Below are positions 1-10,740 of a DNA stretch of 64,000 nt, piece by piece; the first letter of the stretch is position 1; each line of letters opens with the position of its first letter. Source of the DNA: Chloranthus sessilifolius (Eukaryota > Streptophyta > Magnoliopsida > Chloranthales > Chloranthaceae); the NCBI GenBank assembly GCA_021018995.1, contig CM037584.1, positions 142,617,317 to 142,681,316 on the forward strand. The letters are read 5' to 3'. The notes beneath the pieces were generated by a model. It saw only the letters and a list, made by a program, of their open reading frames with translations, ran no database searches and was not told where the DNA came from. The position numbers and the translations under genes are program-made.

Positions 1-277
1 CTAGGTATGGTCATCAAATTTAACCCATGGGGTGTATTTTCATCTGTTTCTCTCCTCTTAGGTTCACTAAGTATTAACTGAAAATTTTTCTGATATTAGC
101 TTCATGGTGGTGTCAAGATTTTAACTTTTTCAGTTTCGAAAAGTCTGCAAAAATATTTTAATTTTTTACAAGTTTCCTCATTGTATCAAGTTAAGTGGAA
201 ATTGACTTTATTCATCCCAGTTATACCACCATTACTACACTAAAATTAACTATTCTATTGGTAGACCTATCCTGCCA
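1..277 (-). repeat. Start of Athila 3' LTR (partial)
   Basis: On the minus strand the sequence after the polypurine tract begins TGGCAGGATAGG, as expected for the first bases of U3. Only 277 bases are in the window, so neither the LTR end nor a second copy is available. The call rests on the tract and on similarity of context to the better-defined nested Athila-like element, whose 3' LTR also follows TTTGGGGGTG. Confidence 0.45.
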
Positions 278-287
278 CACCCCCAAA
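278..287 (-). other. Polypurine tract of the left Athila element
   Basis: The minus strand reads TTTGGGGGTG directly before TG of the putative LTR. The same ten bases precede the 3' LTR of the nested element at 8291-8300. It would prime plus-strand DNA synthesis in reverse transcription. Confidence 0.5.
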
Positions 288-527
288 CCATGAGGAGCAG
301 TGTCCTCACTAGTTCAAAGGTGAGAATATGCAGTAGATTCCATTCAGAACGAATAAACACATAATAAGACAGAGAAACAAAATAAAAATAAAAAATGCTA
401 ACTTAACAGTATAGAGCTAAAAGAAACTTTCATTAAAATAAAAAGAAAATATTACAAAAAGATGTAAAAAGAAAAGACAAAATAGAGGGTGGGAGAGAGG
501 AATCAAGGGGGAGTTGGTGGGGGAGGG

Positions 528-754
528 TTTGAGGAAGATGGTGGGGGAGAAGCAGGTGGTTCCATTCTTTTCTTCTTCTTCTCCTCTCTCTTCTCCTTTT
601 TCTTCTTTTTCTTCTCCTCCTTGGTGAGGATCCTCTAGACTGCGTCATACTCATCCCAGAGAAATTGTAATGGGTTCGGCTCCTTAGGCGGTGGGGGGTC
701 CGACCACATCGGATAGAATTTGATTGGGAACTCGTAGGGTTTGTCATCCGCCAT
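528..754 (-). pseudogene. Short ORF with Lys/Glu-rich and Pro-rich segments, one internal stop
   Basis: From ATG at 754 the minus strand encodes about 75 codons: a start MADDKPYEFP, a segment rich in Pro and Trp, one TAG stop near codon 40, a Lys/Glu-rich run (KEEKKKKKK type) and a Pro/Ser-rich end before a TGA. It lies between the extra gene and the LTR, where Athila elements are normally non-coding. I recognise no family. It could be a separate small gene, a last exon of the extra gene, or chance. Confidence 0.3.
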
Positions 755-1424
755 GGTTGGGAGGAGGGCCGGACAGTTAGGGTTAGAAGAGGAAGGATGA
801 GATGAAGAGGAACTAATGGCCTATTTAAAAGACTTGGACGGGGGAAAATGAATCGGCATATTTAAAGTTTGTCTCTTTCCAAGCTTTGCAATAAATTGTG
901 ATTGTTTGGGGAATGATAAAGCGCACAACTGAATATGGGGAAAGAGAGTGAATCAGTAAATGATGGTCTAAATGTAACCTTTGTAATTAAGGGGATCCTG
1001 TGTGTCATGCAGCTGCACAGTGGAAGGTGTGGAATTTTGCTTTGCGCGCGGTAAGGACTCCGCGAGGAGCTCAGACAGGGCCCACAATTATGAAAAGGAA
1101 ACCATTTTACTCCCATGATCGAGGTCAATAGTTGACCTCAGTGCACCATTTGTGCTGAGGTGTGTATTTGCACAAGGTCATCCAGCCACCATCTACATCT
1201 ACCCTTCACATGGATTCCTATTACAAATGAGCATAGCTTCCCGAAATTCATCTCCCATGACAAAATTAAATAAAATGAAGACTAAAATAGAAAAGGCTTT
1301 AACAAGCACACAGAACAGATCAATAGACAAAAAAAATGAAAAATTATATTAACTGGAAGAACATGCAATCATATTTACAAAGAGAAGATTGGAAGGGGAT
1401 AAAAAGAAAAGCCTAAGTACCATC

Positions 1425-4400
1425 AAATCTAAGAGGAAGAAGAAGAATCTGAATCGGAATATGTAAGGAAATCTCAGCCCATCTTTTTAGCATGGTCCCT
1501 AAGGGCAGCTTTGTCCTTTTTCTTTTTGGCTTTCTTGGACTTTCTTGTTTCGGCTGCTCCTTATGGTTGGAGCTTTTGGTGCTCTCACCCTTATTTTTGG
1601 TTGCTTGGGTATTTTGGGTTCTTGAGGGACTTTTCCATTTCTTTTTGCAGGGGGGTTATAGGGGATTTGCCTTTACCTTCCTCAGTGGGGACCACTGGGG
1701 ATTTCCCTTTTGCTTTGGACTCAGGCTGGCCAGGGGGTTGTGCCTCCTCATACTGGGCAGCTGGCTCTTTGCCAATTTTTATAGAGGCTGCTGTGGAAGC
1801 AGTCCTCTTAGCAGTGACTTTCCTTTGTTTAGGATAAGTTTGCTCTGTTGGAGGTGCAGCAGAGGCTTTGGTTGGTGGAGGCTGCTCTATAGGAGGTGAG
1901 GCAGGAGGGGCAGGAGGGGCCTTCCCTTTCTCTGGCTTGATCGTTGGTTGTGCCTCCTCAGACTGGGCAGCTGGAGCTGGAGTAGCTTTAGGCTCTGGTC
2001 CGCATGCAATGAGAGTGGTGGGTGTGCATTTGGGCTGACCAAGGCAGATTCCAATGAGGCTATCTGGATTTTGTGTTTGAGGAGGTCAGTCTCATGGATT
2101 TCCTTTTGGATTCTGAAGATCTCATGGGCAATGTTGAGCCTCTTTTCAAACAGTCTGGCCCGCGCCTTCTCTATAGCAGCATTTGCTTTCTCTAGCTCCA
2201 AATTCAGCTCATTATAAGTAGCTATAGATTTGGCCTTCTGATAGGCTTCCAATATGTTGGTCCACCCCAAGGAGATGCCAAGTAATTGCTTTCTGCGGGC
2301 TTCCTTCATTTCATTAATCTGCTGCAGCAGGGGGGTCTCAATGGACTGGCGAAGTTTGGCCATACCCCTCAGGACATCCTTCCTAAGATAGGGATTGTCC
2401 CTCATGGCATGGAGGATGATGAGGTAGGGAGGGATGTAAAAGAAATGTTTAGGTGCGATGGGCAGTGATGAAGTGGAAGGAGCAAACTGTGATTGGACTT
2501 GGGGGAGGGGGATAACAAAGGGTAAGTCTAGTTGTGGGGGAGGAGGATAGGTTCGTGTCTATTTGTGTATGTTTGTCAATGAATGTTGGAGGGGTAGGAT
2601 AAGAGGGGGATGGAGGGTATAGGGGGAAAGGAAAATGGTGTAGGCTCAGTAGGAGCAGGGGGTGATGGGGGGGGAAATGAGAATGGGGAAAGGGATGAAA
2701 AAGAATGGTGGGGGCATGGGGATTAAAGGGAGTGTTCGTGGTGGGGGGGGGTTGAGAGTCAGGGCTGAAGTTTGTCTGGGTTTCTTTCTCAGTGGAAAGG
2801 ACCAGGGGGGTTGTAGGGGATTGTTGAGGGATGGGTGGGTTGGTTAATGTCTGAAGGGTGGATTGGATGGATGTGAGTTTAGTCTGCATCTGGTCTTGTG
2901 TTTGGGTAGTGGTGGATAATTGGGATTGGATGTCTTGTATAAGGGATAGGATAAGTGTCAGTGTGTCGGGGCTAGGAGGTTGAGTCTGTGTAGAAGAGGG
3001 CACTGGCTGGAACGGCGAGGAAGGGGCATGATGGAAAGTGGAGGGAGGGGGAGAGTGGGGTTCTAATGAGTGATGATGGGATGTAGTTGGGGAGTCTAGG
3101 AGGGGGGTGTAGTGGTTGGGCATGGTGTCAAGGAAACTAGCCATAAATGCTTGGAATCCTATGGTTGTGTTAAGGTGTAAGTCAATGTCTGTGAGGGGGG
3201 ATGTAGTAGGTATGGCTGGGGTGGTGTCTTCTTCAAGGTGAGTTGTGTCAATGGGGATAGAAGGGATTGTGGGAGGTGTCTGAGATGTGGTGGGGATTGT
3301 CTCAGTGGTTTTCCATTTTTTATAGGAAATGAGTGGAGGGCTGTCAGGTTTATGGGTAGCTGATGGTGGTATTGGGGCTGTGTACTGAGGTAGGGTAGGG
3401 GATGGGGAGTCCTCCCAGGTACCAACCACAGGTGAAGGGGGAGTGGGCATGGATAATGGAAACAGAGGAGGGTGAGAGATAGATGGAAGAGGGGTAGTGG
3501 ATGCAGGAGGAAAAGCTGGAGGGGAGTGGGGGCTGCTGCAGCAGTGGTGGTAACAAGCTGTGGGAGCACCTCCTTGGTAGCAGCAGGGGTAGACCTTGTT
3601 CTAGCACCCTCTTCTGCTTGCTTAGGAAGGGCTTGAGCCTCAGCTTTCTTCTTCTTCTGGGCCTCCATCAGGCTCCTGCTGATTCCCCATTGCCTCTTGG
3701 CAAAAGCAGTAGGGGCAAAGGTGGTGGTCTGCTCAGTTTTAACTATCTTGTACCCCCCTTCAAAAGTAACTTGGTAATGATTCTGGCATAAGGGAGTGTG
3801 TGAGGCTTCTTGTTCGTCCCTAATTTCTCCACCAGGTCTTTCATTGCCTCAAAGATTAGCCAGGCTACATGGAAGCCATGGCCCAGGTAGAAGGAGTAGA
3901 CTGATTCAGCAATAGGAGATTTCCTCTCCTGCTAATGGCCTGAGCAATGTATGTTCTTTCTTAGGACCTGGTCCATGAAAAGGAGTCAAGGCTCCAACTC
4001 CCTTCTTCTGATCGAGTCCCCTGAGGCCTTTAATCCTCTGGTCAACACCCTTGTAATTGTATCAATGGAGGCACTCGGCAAGGGGACCAAATCCACAGCT
4101 AGGGTCGAATGCGGCTGGGATGCCCAAAACTTCAGCAATCACCTTGGGGCTTACTAGAATCTCAAAATCGTCAATCAGCACCAGCAAGCATACTTGTCCA
4201 TCCTTGTCCTTCTTGACCCTGATGTGCTGATAAAACAGTTGCACTAGCCTAGGGTAGGCTAGTGTTGGAATTCCTCTCATCAAGGGTATTAGGCCCGCTT
4301 TGCTCATAAGCTGCACGGCAAGGGCAGAGAGAGGCTCCTTCTCAAAAAATGGTAGGTCAAAAGCTGTCTCAGGCTCCAATGGGATTGAAACCATGAGCTT

Positions 4401-4553
4401 TGAAGGAGTAGAAAACTTAGGGGTTGGCTCCTCCGCCTCCTCAACCACTTCCTTCCCTTTTTTAGGTGCCTTTGAAGTCTTGGCCTTCTTAGGGGTGGTC
4501 TCAGCAGGGGCCTTATCCTTGCTCCTCTTCTTTGGTGCACTCTTGGGGGCCAT
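1425..4553 (-). pseudogene. Athila extra gene (putative plant transposon protein domain)
   Basis: A broken gene of roughly 1,040 codons. It starts at ATG 4553 with a Lys/Ala-rich basic stretch (MAPKSAPKKRSKDK), then a globular region near residues 55-165 (LVQLFYQHIRV, VLIDDFEILVSPKVI, EVLGIP) that resembles the Pfam 'putative plant transposon protein' domain of retrotransposon extra ORFs. A long Pro/Thr/Ser-rich region follows (about 3450-2449, in another frame), then a coiled-coil-like segment (2405-2020; NELNLELEKANAAIEKARARL) and a basic tail ending in Asp/Ser repeats near 1430. The pieces are joined by several frameshifts and stops. It sits where some gypsy elements carry env-like genes, but I see no clear signal peptide or membrane segment, so I do not call it envelope. 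Function unknown. Confidence 0.65.
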
Positions 4554-4879
4554 TACAACTTCGACCTTCGAATATGAGAAATGACAATTGAGATCTAAGT
4601 GCTTACCCTAAAATCCTAGGGTTTGGTTCTATCTTACGCATAGGGAACCGCGAGATCTCTGAGCAGAGGGAAATAGATGGGGGTGATGCTAGGAACAACT
4701 CTGTAGATTCGTGGAGTGAATGATGAGCTGTAGGATTGATGCTAGAGGAGAGAGGGGGAAGAGTGCCAGAAGCTAGGGTTTCATAGAGGGAAGGAAGAGA
4801 ATACTGGAAAGGGAGACAAGAGCGGGGTTAAAATACTTATCGTGAAGCTCGGCGTGCTTTGGAACATCTGGTCGTGGGA

Positions 4880-5290
4880 TTGGAAATGAACCTAGCGAAG
4901 TTGTTATTCAATTTGGATTGTGCGACAATCTCCCAGGTTGACCTTGGAGCGCGCGACAGTATGTGATGAATTCATGTGAATTACGGGAGCGGTTCCCAGG
5001 TCTCCATTTGGATTGTGCGAAAAGCTCTGGGGTTCGCTTTGAATCTCGCGACAGCTAATGAATAGCTCTATGTGGATCGCGCGAGAGGTTCTTAGGTGCA
5101 CTTGAATCTCGCGACAACTATTGAATGTTTCTATGTGAACGGCGCAAGAGTCTCTTAGGCTTCCTTTTTACCCTTGCGACAGCCTTAGAATCTCGCGATA
5201 GCTGATGAAGTATGGTGTTTGTAGTGTGCGAGAGTCTCCCAAGCTTCCCTTTGGACCCAACGACAACAAAGTATAAAGTAGAGAGCATGT
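4880..5290 (-). repeat. CG-rich degenerate repeat array upstream of the extra gene
   Basis: About five imperfect units of 60-85 bp, each pairing a GTGCGAGAG- or CGCGCGAGAG-type arm with a TCTCGCGACA-type arm some 25-30 bp later, so the arms are roughly inverted. The array lies 330-740 bp upstream of the extra-gene ATG (4553), in its 5' direction. A weak TATA-like TATTTTAA on the minus strand (4835-4828) lies between array and ATG. The layout suggests a promoter region, which is inference. Confidence 0.55.
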
Positions 5291-5601
5291 GCTCTCTGTT
5301 TTGCCATTTCAAGTGTGTTGTGGTTAGATCCTAGGCATGACTCTCTCCATGGGTACCTCTAGACACATTAAAAATCAACCATTCAAGCAAGGACAATAAA
5401 AATCAACCTCCCACATTATGCATTCAAACAAAAACTGTCAATTAAAGAACAGTAAGCATTAAACCAAGCATAAAAGTTCAAACTAGAAGGTTCAGATTCA
5501 GATGAGACCACTAACATTTCCTAGAGAATTTGAACAAAAGAAAGCAAGATAAATCTACCTAAACCAAAGTACATATGATACAATGATGACACACCTGTGG
5601 A
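5291..5601. other. Spacer downstream of the Athila integrase
   Basis: AT-rich sequence without a credible reading frame or obvious repeat. On the minus strand it follows the integrase stop and precedes the CG-rich array. Confidence 0.6.
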
Positions 5602-6628
5602 TCAGTTTGAAGAAGGATCCCCTTGAAAGTGAATGGCGTCCATGGGTTTGGCAGGTTTTTCAAAACAAGGCTTGAGCCTCTGACCATTCACCTTTAAGGT
5701 TCTCCCAGACTTAGGATCCTTGATTTCAATAGCACCAGATGGGGAAACATGCATGACAATGTAGGGACCTTCCCATCTGGATTTCAATTTATCAAGAAAA
5801 AATTTAAGTTCGGAGTTAAACAATCAAACCTTATCACCAGCTATGAAACTCTTTCTCAACAGCCCCTTGTCAAAGAAAGATTTGGACCTTTCCTTGTAGA
5901 TCCTGGCATTGGCATACGCATCCATCCTTAGTTCTTCCAATTCTAACAGCTCTAGCAACCTGTGATGACCAGCAGAAGTTAGGTCTAGATTTAAATGTTT
6001 AATGGCCCAATAGGCCCTGTGTTCTAACTCCACTGGGAGATGACAAGCCTTGCCATAAACCAGTCTGAATGGGGACATACCAATGGGAGTTTTATAGGCA
6101 GTCCTATAAGCCCACAATGCATCATTAAGCTTGTCAGTCCAATCTTTCCTATCAGTCCTCACAGTCTTCTCAAGGATGTGCTTGATCTCCCTATTTGAAA
6201 TTTCAACTTACCCACTGATTTATGGGTGGTAAGGAGTAGCAATCCTATGGGTGACAGAATATTTCTTGAGCAAGCTCTCGAAATTTCTGTTACAGAAATG
6301 GCTACCCCCATCACTGATAATGGCTCTAGGGGTGCCAAATCTCGAGAAGATATTCTGCTTTATAAACTTAAGGACAACCTGATAACCATTAGTTCTTGTG
6401 GCAATGACCTCTACCCATTTGGAAACGTAATCTACTGCCACTAAGATGAAATGAAAACCATTTGAAGGAGGAAAGGGGCCCATAAAGTTAATACCCCACA
6501 CATCAAACAGTTCCACAACAAGGATGGACTGTAAAGGCATTGAGTTTCTTTTGGACAGCCCTCCTAATTTCTGGCATCTTTCACAGGTCCTGTAGTGTAT
6601 ATTGGCATCTCTGAAAAGAGAAGGCCAA
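5602..6628 (-). pseudogene. Athila integrase (truncated, three stops)
   Basis: Encodes most of a retroviral-type integrase that would insert element cDNA into nuclear DNA. In order: the Cys pair of the zinc domain (CERCQ), the catalytic core with first Asp in [10 protein letters not shown], second Asp in IISDGGSHF and Glu after TPYHP (VEISNREIK), then a C-terminal region with the GPY module (SRWEGPYIV). Two TAA stops at 6208-6210 and 6220-6222 replace the two Gln codons of the usual PQxxGQ motif; a TGA sits at 5824-5826. The His pair of the zinc domain is missing because the element breaks at 6628. Between the stops the protein reads cleanly. Confidence 0.9.
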
Positions 6629-6760
6629 TACATGCTCACTAAAAAGATCCTACGACATAAAGGAAATCTATGAGGAAGCAGCAAACGTCATAAAGGAAAT
6701 CTATGAGGGAGTATGTGGGGCCCACATCAATGGGCACATGCTCACTAAAAAGATCCTAAG
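6629..6760 (+). repeat. Rearranged junction with duplicated Tat integrase fragments
   Basis: Where the Athila integrase stops, two pieces of Tat integrase appear out of order. ACATGCTCACTAAAAAGATC occurs at about 6628 and again at about 6735. CATAAAGGAAATCTATGAGG occurs at 6654 and again at 6687, 33 bp later. The second copies are in the natural Tat order (KEIYEGVCG, then HMLTKKIL). The first copies form a scrambled ~57-bp filler, as left by template switching during break repair or reverse transcription. Confidence 0.75.
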
Positions 6761-6869
6761 ACAAGGATATTTTTGGGCCATCATGGAAACTGACTGCTGC
6801 AAGCATGTTTAGAAGTGCTACAAATGCCAAGAACACTACAGCTTGATACATGCTCCCGCCATAGATTTC
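6686..6869 (+). pseudogene. Tat A integrase, N-terminal zinc region
   Basis: The plus strand encodes the start of a Tat-lineage integrase: IYEGVCGAHINGH supplies the His residues of the zinc domain and KCYKCQEH the Cys pair, followed by a proline-containing linker (LIHAPAIDFH). A TAG near 6811 replaces the residue before KC, where Tat proteins usually have Gln or Arg. The frame is interrupted at 6870 by the nested Athila-like element and resumes at about 16515 (MTTPWPFATWGLDVVG). Upstream pol is not present in the window. Confidence 0.85.
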
Positions 6870-6874
6870 CACAG
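6870..6874. repeat. Left target-site duplication of the nested Athila-like element
   Basis: CACAG here pairs with CACAT at 16510-16514. The uninterrupted Tat codons would be Phe-His-Ser-Met, which fits CACAG as the original site and a later G to T change on the right. Confidence 0.65.
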
Positions 6875-8290
6875 TGATGTGACTATTATTATACTTAACC
6901 TTAACCTATTATAAGTGCATAACGGAAATTGCAACACTAGTATAGGATCGTTCCCACAGGGAAGGTCAAAATTTCATGTGTGAAAACTTTTATTTGTATT
7001 TTAAAGATCTAATCTACTGGAGAAATAAGAATAAAAGAATGGTTGTTAAACTAAAATTGCAGGAAAGTAAATATAAATCCTCCTTCAAGATTACGGTCAT
7101 CAATCACAATCTTTCAGTTCTCGGATGCTTACAAAAGTAAAGTACCGTTACACCGTATCTCAGTCCTCTAGAATTTGGGCGTCAATCAAAAACTAGATTT
7201 CCTCAATACAGATTTATACTAATGAATAATCTTCCAGAAATTTGGGCGTTAATCAAACTCAAGAAAACTAAAGATGAAAAATAAAAACTGTTACACTAAT
7301 ATCCTAAAATTATCAATCTTAGGTGTCAATTAAAATCAAGAACTTTTAGATATTTATAAAGCAGGAAAAGGCAATAAAATAAATCTAAACCAGAAAGCAA
7401 TGTAGAATCATCCAAAGGGTCGATCTTTCAGAAACTTTGGTCTTGGTTGTCAGGCAAGACTTTCAGAAATCTGTGGATGATTTTACTTGATAAAAAACTA
7501 CTCTAAGGTGATCTTTCATAATTTCAACCTTAGTTGTCAATTGATGCTAAAAATTCCTTGGATAAGTTTTCTCCTATGCCGAGCCCTCTTATTTATAGAT
7601 CATAAGGGGTTCGTTTATATTATTTGAATTTTAACAAAAGAAAACTACTAAGAATAAAAGATTCCTAATATAACTAAAACTTTTAATCTTAACTCTTCCT
7701 TGCTTTGAATGGTATATGCGCACAGGACTTTCCTCCTTATTTCAGTAGCAGAGATCTTCTGGATTCTTCTCTTATATCTTCACCAATCTTCTCAAATCCG
7801 TGGATTGCCAGACTTCTAATTTAAGTGGTCTTCAAATTCTATACATTGCGGTGTAGTTCTCATATGATCAACAGCAGCAGAAGCTTCAATTTTATACAAT
7901 CATAATTACGATTGTTCTCTTCTTCACAGTATGATTTCTCAATTCGATCGATCGTATTCTTTACTTCGTGTCCTCCAGTCTTCAGCACCTTCTGAGGAAT
8001 CGTAAATATGATTTCTCTTCCATTTTTCTTCTTTCGCTCCATCGAGATTACAATTGGTCATACGATGGATCGTAATTCTTCTTTCTTTTGGCTTACGGGC
8101 TAGGGTCAGATCGTATCTGCGTACAATCGTATTTCTTACTACTTTTTGTATTCATTTTGATAAAGATTAACACTTTGGCTTTATTTTGCTATCTATTCTT
8201 AATATATGTATATTAACATCTCTAGTAGCAAACTGGCGTCTTGCATCACTAAGTTAAGGGTGATAAAATGATAAATTATGTGATTGATCA
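6875..8290 (-). repeat. 3' LTR of the nested Athila-like element
   Basis: 1,416 bp, matching 15097-16509 along its whole length with frequent substitutions. A TATA box on the minus strand (TATAAATA, 7597-7590) places U3 to its right (7598-8290), where several AATCGTA/TACGATT inverted repeats lie, for example 7896-7915 (a 20-bp palindrome with one mispaired position). Confidence 0.9.
7590..7597 (-). promoter_or_regulatory. LTR TATA box
   Basis: The minus strand reads CTATAAATAAGAGGGCTC, a good plant TATA context. The same sequence is conserved in the other LTR copy at 15823-15816. Confidence 0.65.
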
Positions 8291-8300
8291 CACCCCCAAA
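8291..8300 (-). other. Polypurine tract of the nested Athila-like element
   Basis: The minus strand reads TTTGGGGGTG immediately before TGATCAATC of the 3' LTR. It fixes the orientation of the element and the inner LTR boundary. Confidence 0.75.
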
Positions 8301-9455
8301 CTTAAACTTTGCTAGTCCCTAGCAAACAAGGAAAATTAAACTATCCTAGAACTCTAAATTTAAATGCCACTTTCATAGAGAGCACGATTGCATTTAGCAG
8401 ATGCAATAAGCCTTTAAACCCCTAGGTGATCCCTAGTGGAGGAGTTATAGTCTCCTGAAGGTTTTCAGTGAAGTTACCTACAAACTTCAAATATTTTTAG
8501 CTTTTTCAAAGATTTTTCTAAAATGAAAGAAATTCGATACTACTATTTAAACTAACTAATTATCAGTCAGTCATCACATGATTATTATGATTTCTAGAGA
8601 TACGATTCCAACCATGCATGACTTCTCATCCTAGTAGTTATCCTTGTTTAAGATCCTCAACAATTTTAACTCATATAAAGTATGAAGTGTGTTCGTATCA
8701 TTGACAAGTTTATTCATCATATATTTTTTTAATCTACAGATTTAGAAAATCTTTTCATCTGAACTCTCATTGTGGCATACTCTCTCAAAGAATGTCGAAA
8801 TTTTTGGGTTCTCTCAATATGATGTATATATGTGGAATAATATCAAGGACAAGAGATAGAAAAATAAATCCCATGAAAAAGATAATCTATTCTATTCATA
8901 TACTTATCAGATTTTCTATAGTATGTATCATACACATCTCTACTAGACTTATGTTATTACAAACCAAGGATCAAAAAGGTCTTTATCGGCTTGTAATGAG
9001 GCTTTAGATTTTTAACGGTTTCAAAGAGAGGTAGAAAGGGTTCAAAAGTTCTTAGAATTTAACTCATCTTTCTCTTATCTTCTTCTCATCTTTCTTTTCT
9101 ACTTCAGTAAGTATCCAAAGAGCTGGATAACTACTTCCCATTTACTTGTACTTTTTTTTTCTTATTATTATTTTTTTCAGTAAATCTCATTTTCTTCAGC
9201 TTATTTTCTTTTCGATATCCTCTTGAAATTTTCTTTGGAAGCTTTCTTGCTTCTCTTGTTGTAGAATCGTATTTACGATTTCTCTTCCTTTTTTTCCCAT
9301 ATTTTCATAAAGTTATTTCTTTCTCAGATGTACCTTATTTGGAATATCCCTTATCTGTTATTTTATACTCCTTTCACTCCCTATTTCTCCCTTCTGTTCT
9401 AAATTCTCAGAAAAAATCAAGGGTAAAAGTTTGAAAGCTTTGGGTAGTACATTTG
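8301..9455 (-). other. 3' untranslated region of the nested element
   Basis: AT-rich and without a credible gene. It contains one perfect 16-bp palindrome, AATCGTATTTACGATT at 9265-9280, of the same type as those in the LTR U3, and T-rich tracts near 9150-9170. Confidence 0.6.
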
Positions 9456-9669
9456 TGTAGACACCCCCATTTTTCCCTTTCGAAATATACAAAACCTTTT
9501 TGGTCAACCTTTGACCTTGCCACGATCTCTAGAAAAGGACTAACCTTCTCTCAATACTTTAAAACCCTAATACGGGGACCATCCACTGAAACAATAGTAC
9601 ATGGTCAAGACCCAGGCTGAAATAATAGCCCTGTGGCTCGGACCCGGCTCAAACCCAGGAAAATCCCTA

Positions 9670-10245
9670 ATTATGCACCCTGTATAGCACGCATAACTCG
9701 AATGCATACCCCATGGCTGGTACACAATTAGTCCCTCTTGGACCAGGATTTCACTTCCTGAGGACCGCCTAGACCTTGATTATGCGCCCTACCAGGTGCG
9801 CACAATCATATTGCACGCTTCAATACCAACGTGCAATTAGTCCGCTTTGGACTGATCATCCAAGCTTCTAGAAACTGCCTGAGACACGATTATATGCCCT
9901 ATCTGGAGTGTGCAATTGAATTATGCGCCTCAATACAAGCGCATATTTGGTTCCTAAGCTAACCCGATCTCTAATTTCCTAGACCGCCTGAAAATTCCCT
10001 ATTATGCGCTCTTAATCCAGCACATAATTGATTGAGCGCACTACCTAGAGTGCACAATTGGTCTAATTAGACTAGGACTAGGCTACCCGGCTGAGCCAGT
10101 CAGCCTATCACTCACTGAGTCAGTCACCGACTCAAAGTGATTGAGCACCTGATACTGAGTGCATATTCCATTGAGAGCCCTAGACTGGGCGCATAATTGA
10201 AATTCACTGACCAATTGTATGCACCCCATAGGGCGCACAATTGGC
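9670..10245 (+). repeat. Inverted-repeat array in solo LTR U3
   Basis: At least seven imperfect inverted repeats with arms like ATTATGCGC and GCGCATAAT separated by about 10-12 bp, for instance near 9780, 9815, 9890, 9985, 10035 and 10210. They fill most of the region upstream of the TATA box at 10254. Confidence 0.75.
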
Positions 10246-10253
10246 CAAATACC

Positions 10254-10261
10254 TATAAATA
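10254..10261 (+). promoter_or_regulatory. TATA box of the solo LTR
   Basis: CCTATAAATAGGACCC lies directly downstream of the inverted-repeat array. The Tat C LTRs have TATAAAAG at the corresponding place. Confidence 0.6.
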
Positions 10262-10384
10262 GGACCCACCACCACGTCCCAAAAACACATCAATTCTTAT
10301 CACAAGGACTTCTCTTGAGTCCAGCTTCCAAGCTTAGGATTTGGAGATCCTTCTCTGTGGCTCTGGCCTTAGGCATGCTTTCCT

Positions 10385-10740
10385 TCTAATTTTTTATTCT
10401 TCTAGTTCTAGTTCTTAGTTCTAATTCTTAGTTCTAGTTCTTAGTTCTAGATAGTTAGTTCTAGACCTTAGGATTTTAAACTTTTAGTTCTAGATCTTAG
10501 ATTTTAAATCTCTTTAATCCTTAATTCTTATCTATTTTTCTTTTCCCTGGTTCTAGTTCTTAAGCTCTAGAATCAGTTCCTTTTTTTTATTCTAGATTTA
10601 GGTTCTATCCCTCTAGTTATTAAATTCTAGATATTAGATATTAGGTTTTAATCTAAATTTCTAGTTTTCTGATTTTAGTTCTTAATTTCTAGAATCAGTC
10701 CTTAATTTCAGTCTTGAAACTTCTTTTTTAGTTCTAACTT
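10385..10740 (+). repeat. Degenerate TTCTTAGTTCTAG-type repeat
   Basis: Repeated variants of TTAGTTCTAG run for about 350 bp downstream of the TATA box, probably in R or U5. The corresponding region of the other LTR copies is similarly A/T and purine-biased but more diverged. Confidence 0.6.

Larger units (their letters stand above)
1..6628 (-). mobile_element. Athila-like Ty3/gypsy element, 3' half, truncated
   Basis: Read on the minus strand the order is integrase (6628-5602), spacer with a CG-rich repeat array, a long extra gene in the env position (4553-1425), a non-coding tail, a polypurine tract (287-278) and the start of a 3' LTR (277 to beyond the window edge). The integrase wording ([32 protein letters not shown]) is that of the Athila lineage. 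Gag, protease, reverse transcriptase and the 5' LTR are absent: the element ends at 6628 inside the integrase zinc domain, at a duplicated junction with Tat-type integrase sequence. Whether this is a deletion or a recombination product cannot be decided here. Confidence 0.8.

Noticed and set aside
2449..3450. 333-codon Pro/Thr/Ser-rich frame as an independent gene
   Set aside because: It begins inside the extra gene and follows its frame after a shift. I treat it as the middle part of that gene.
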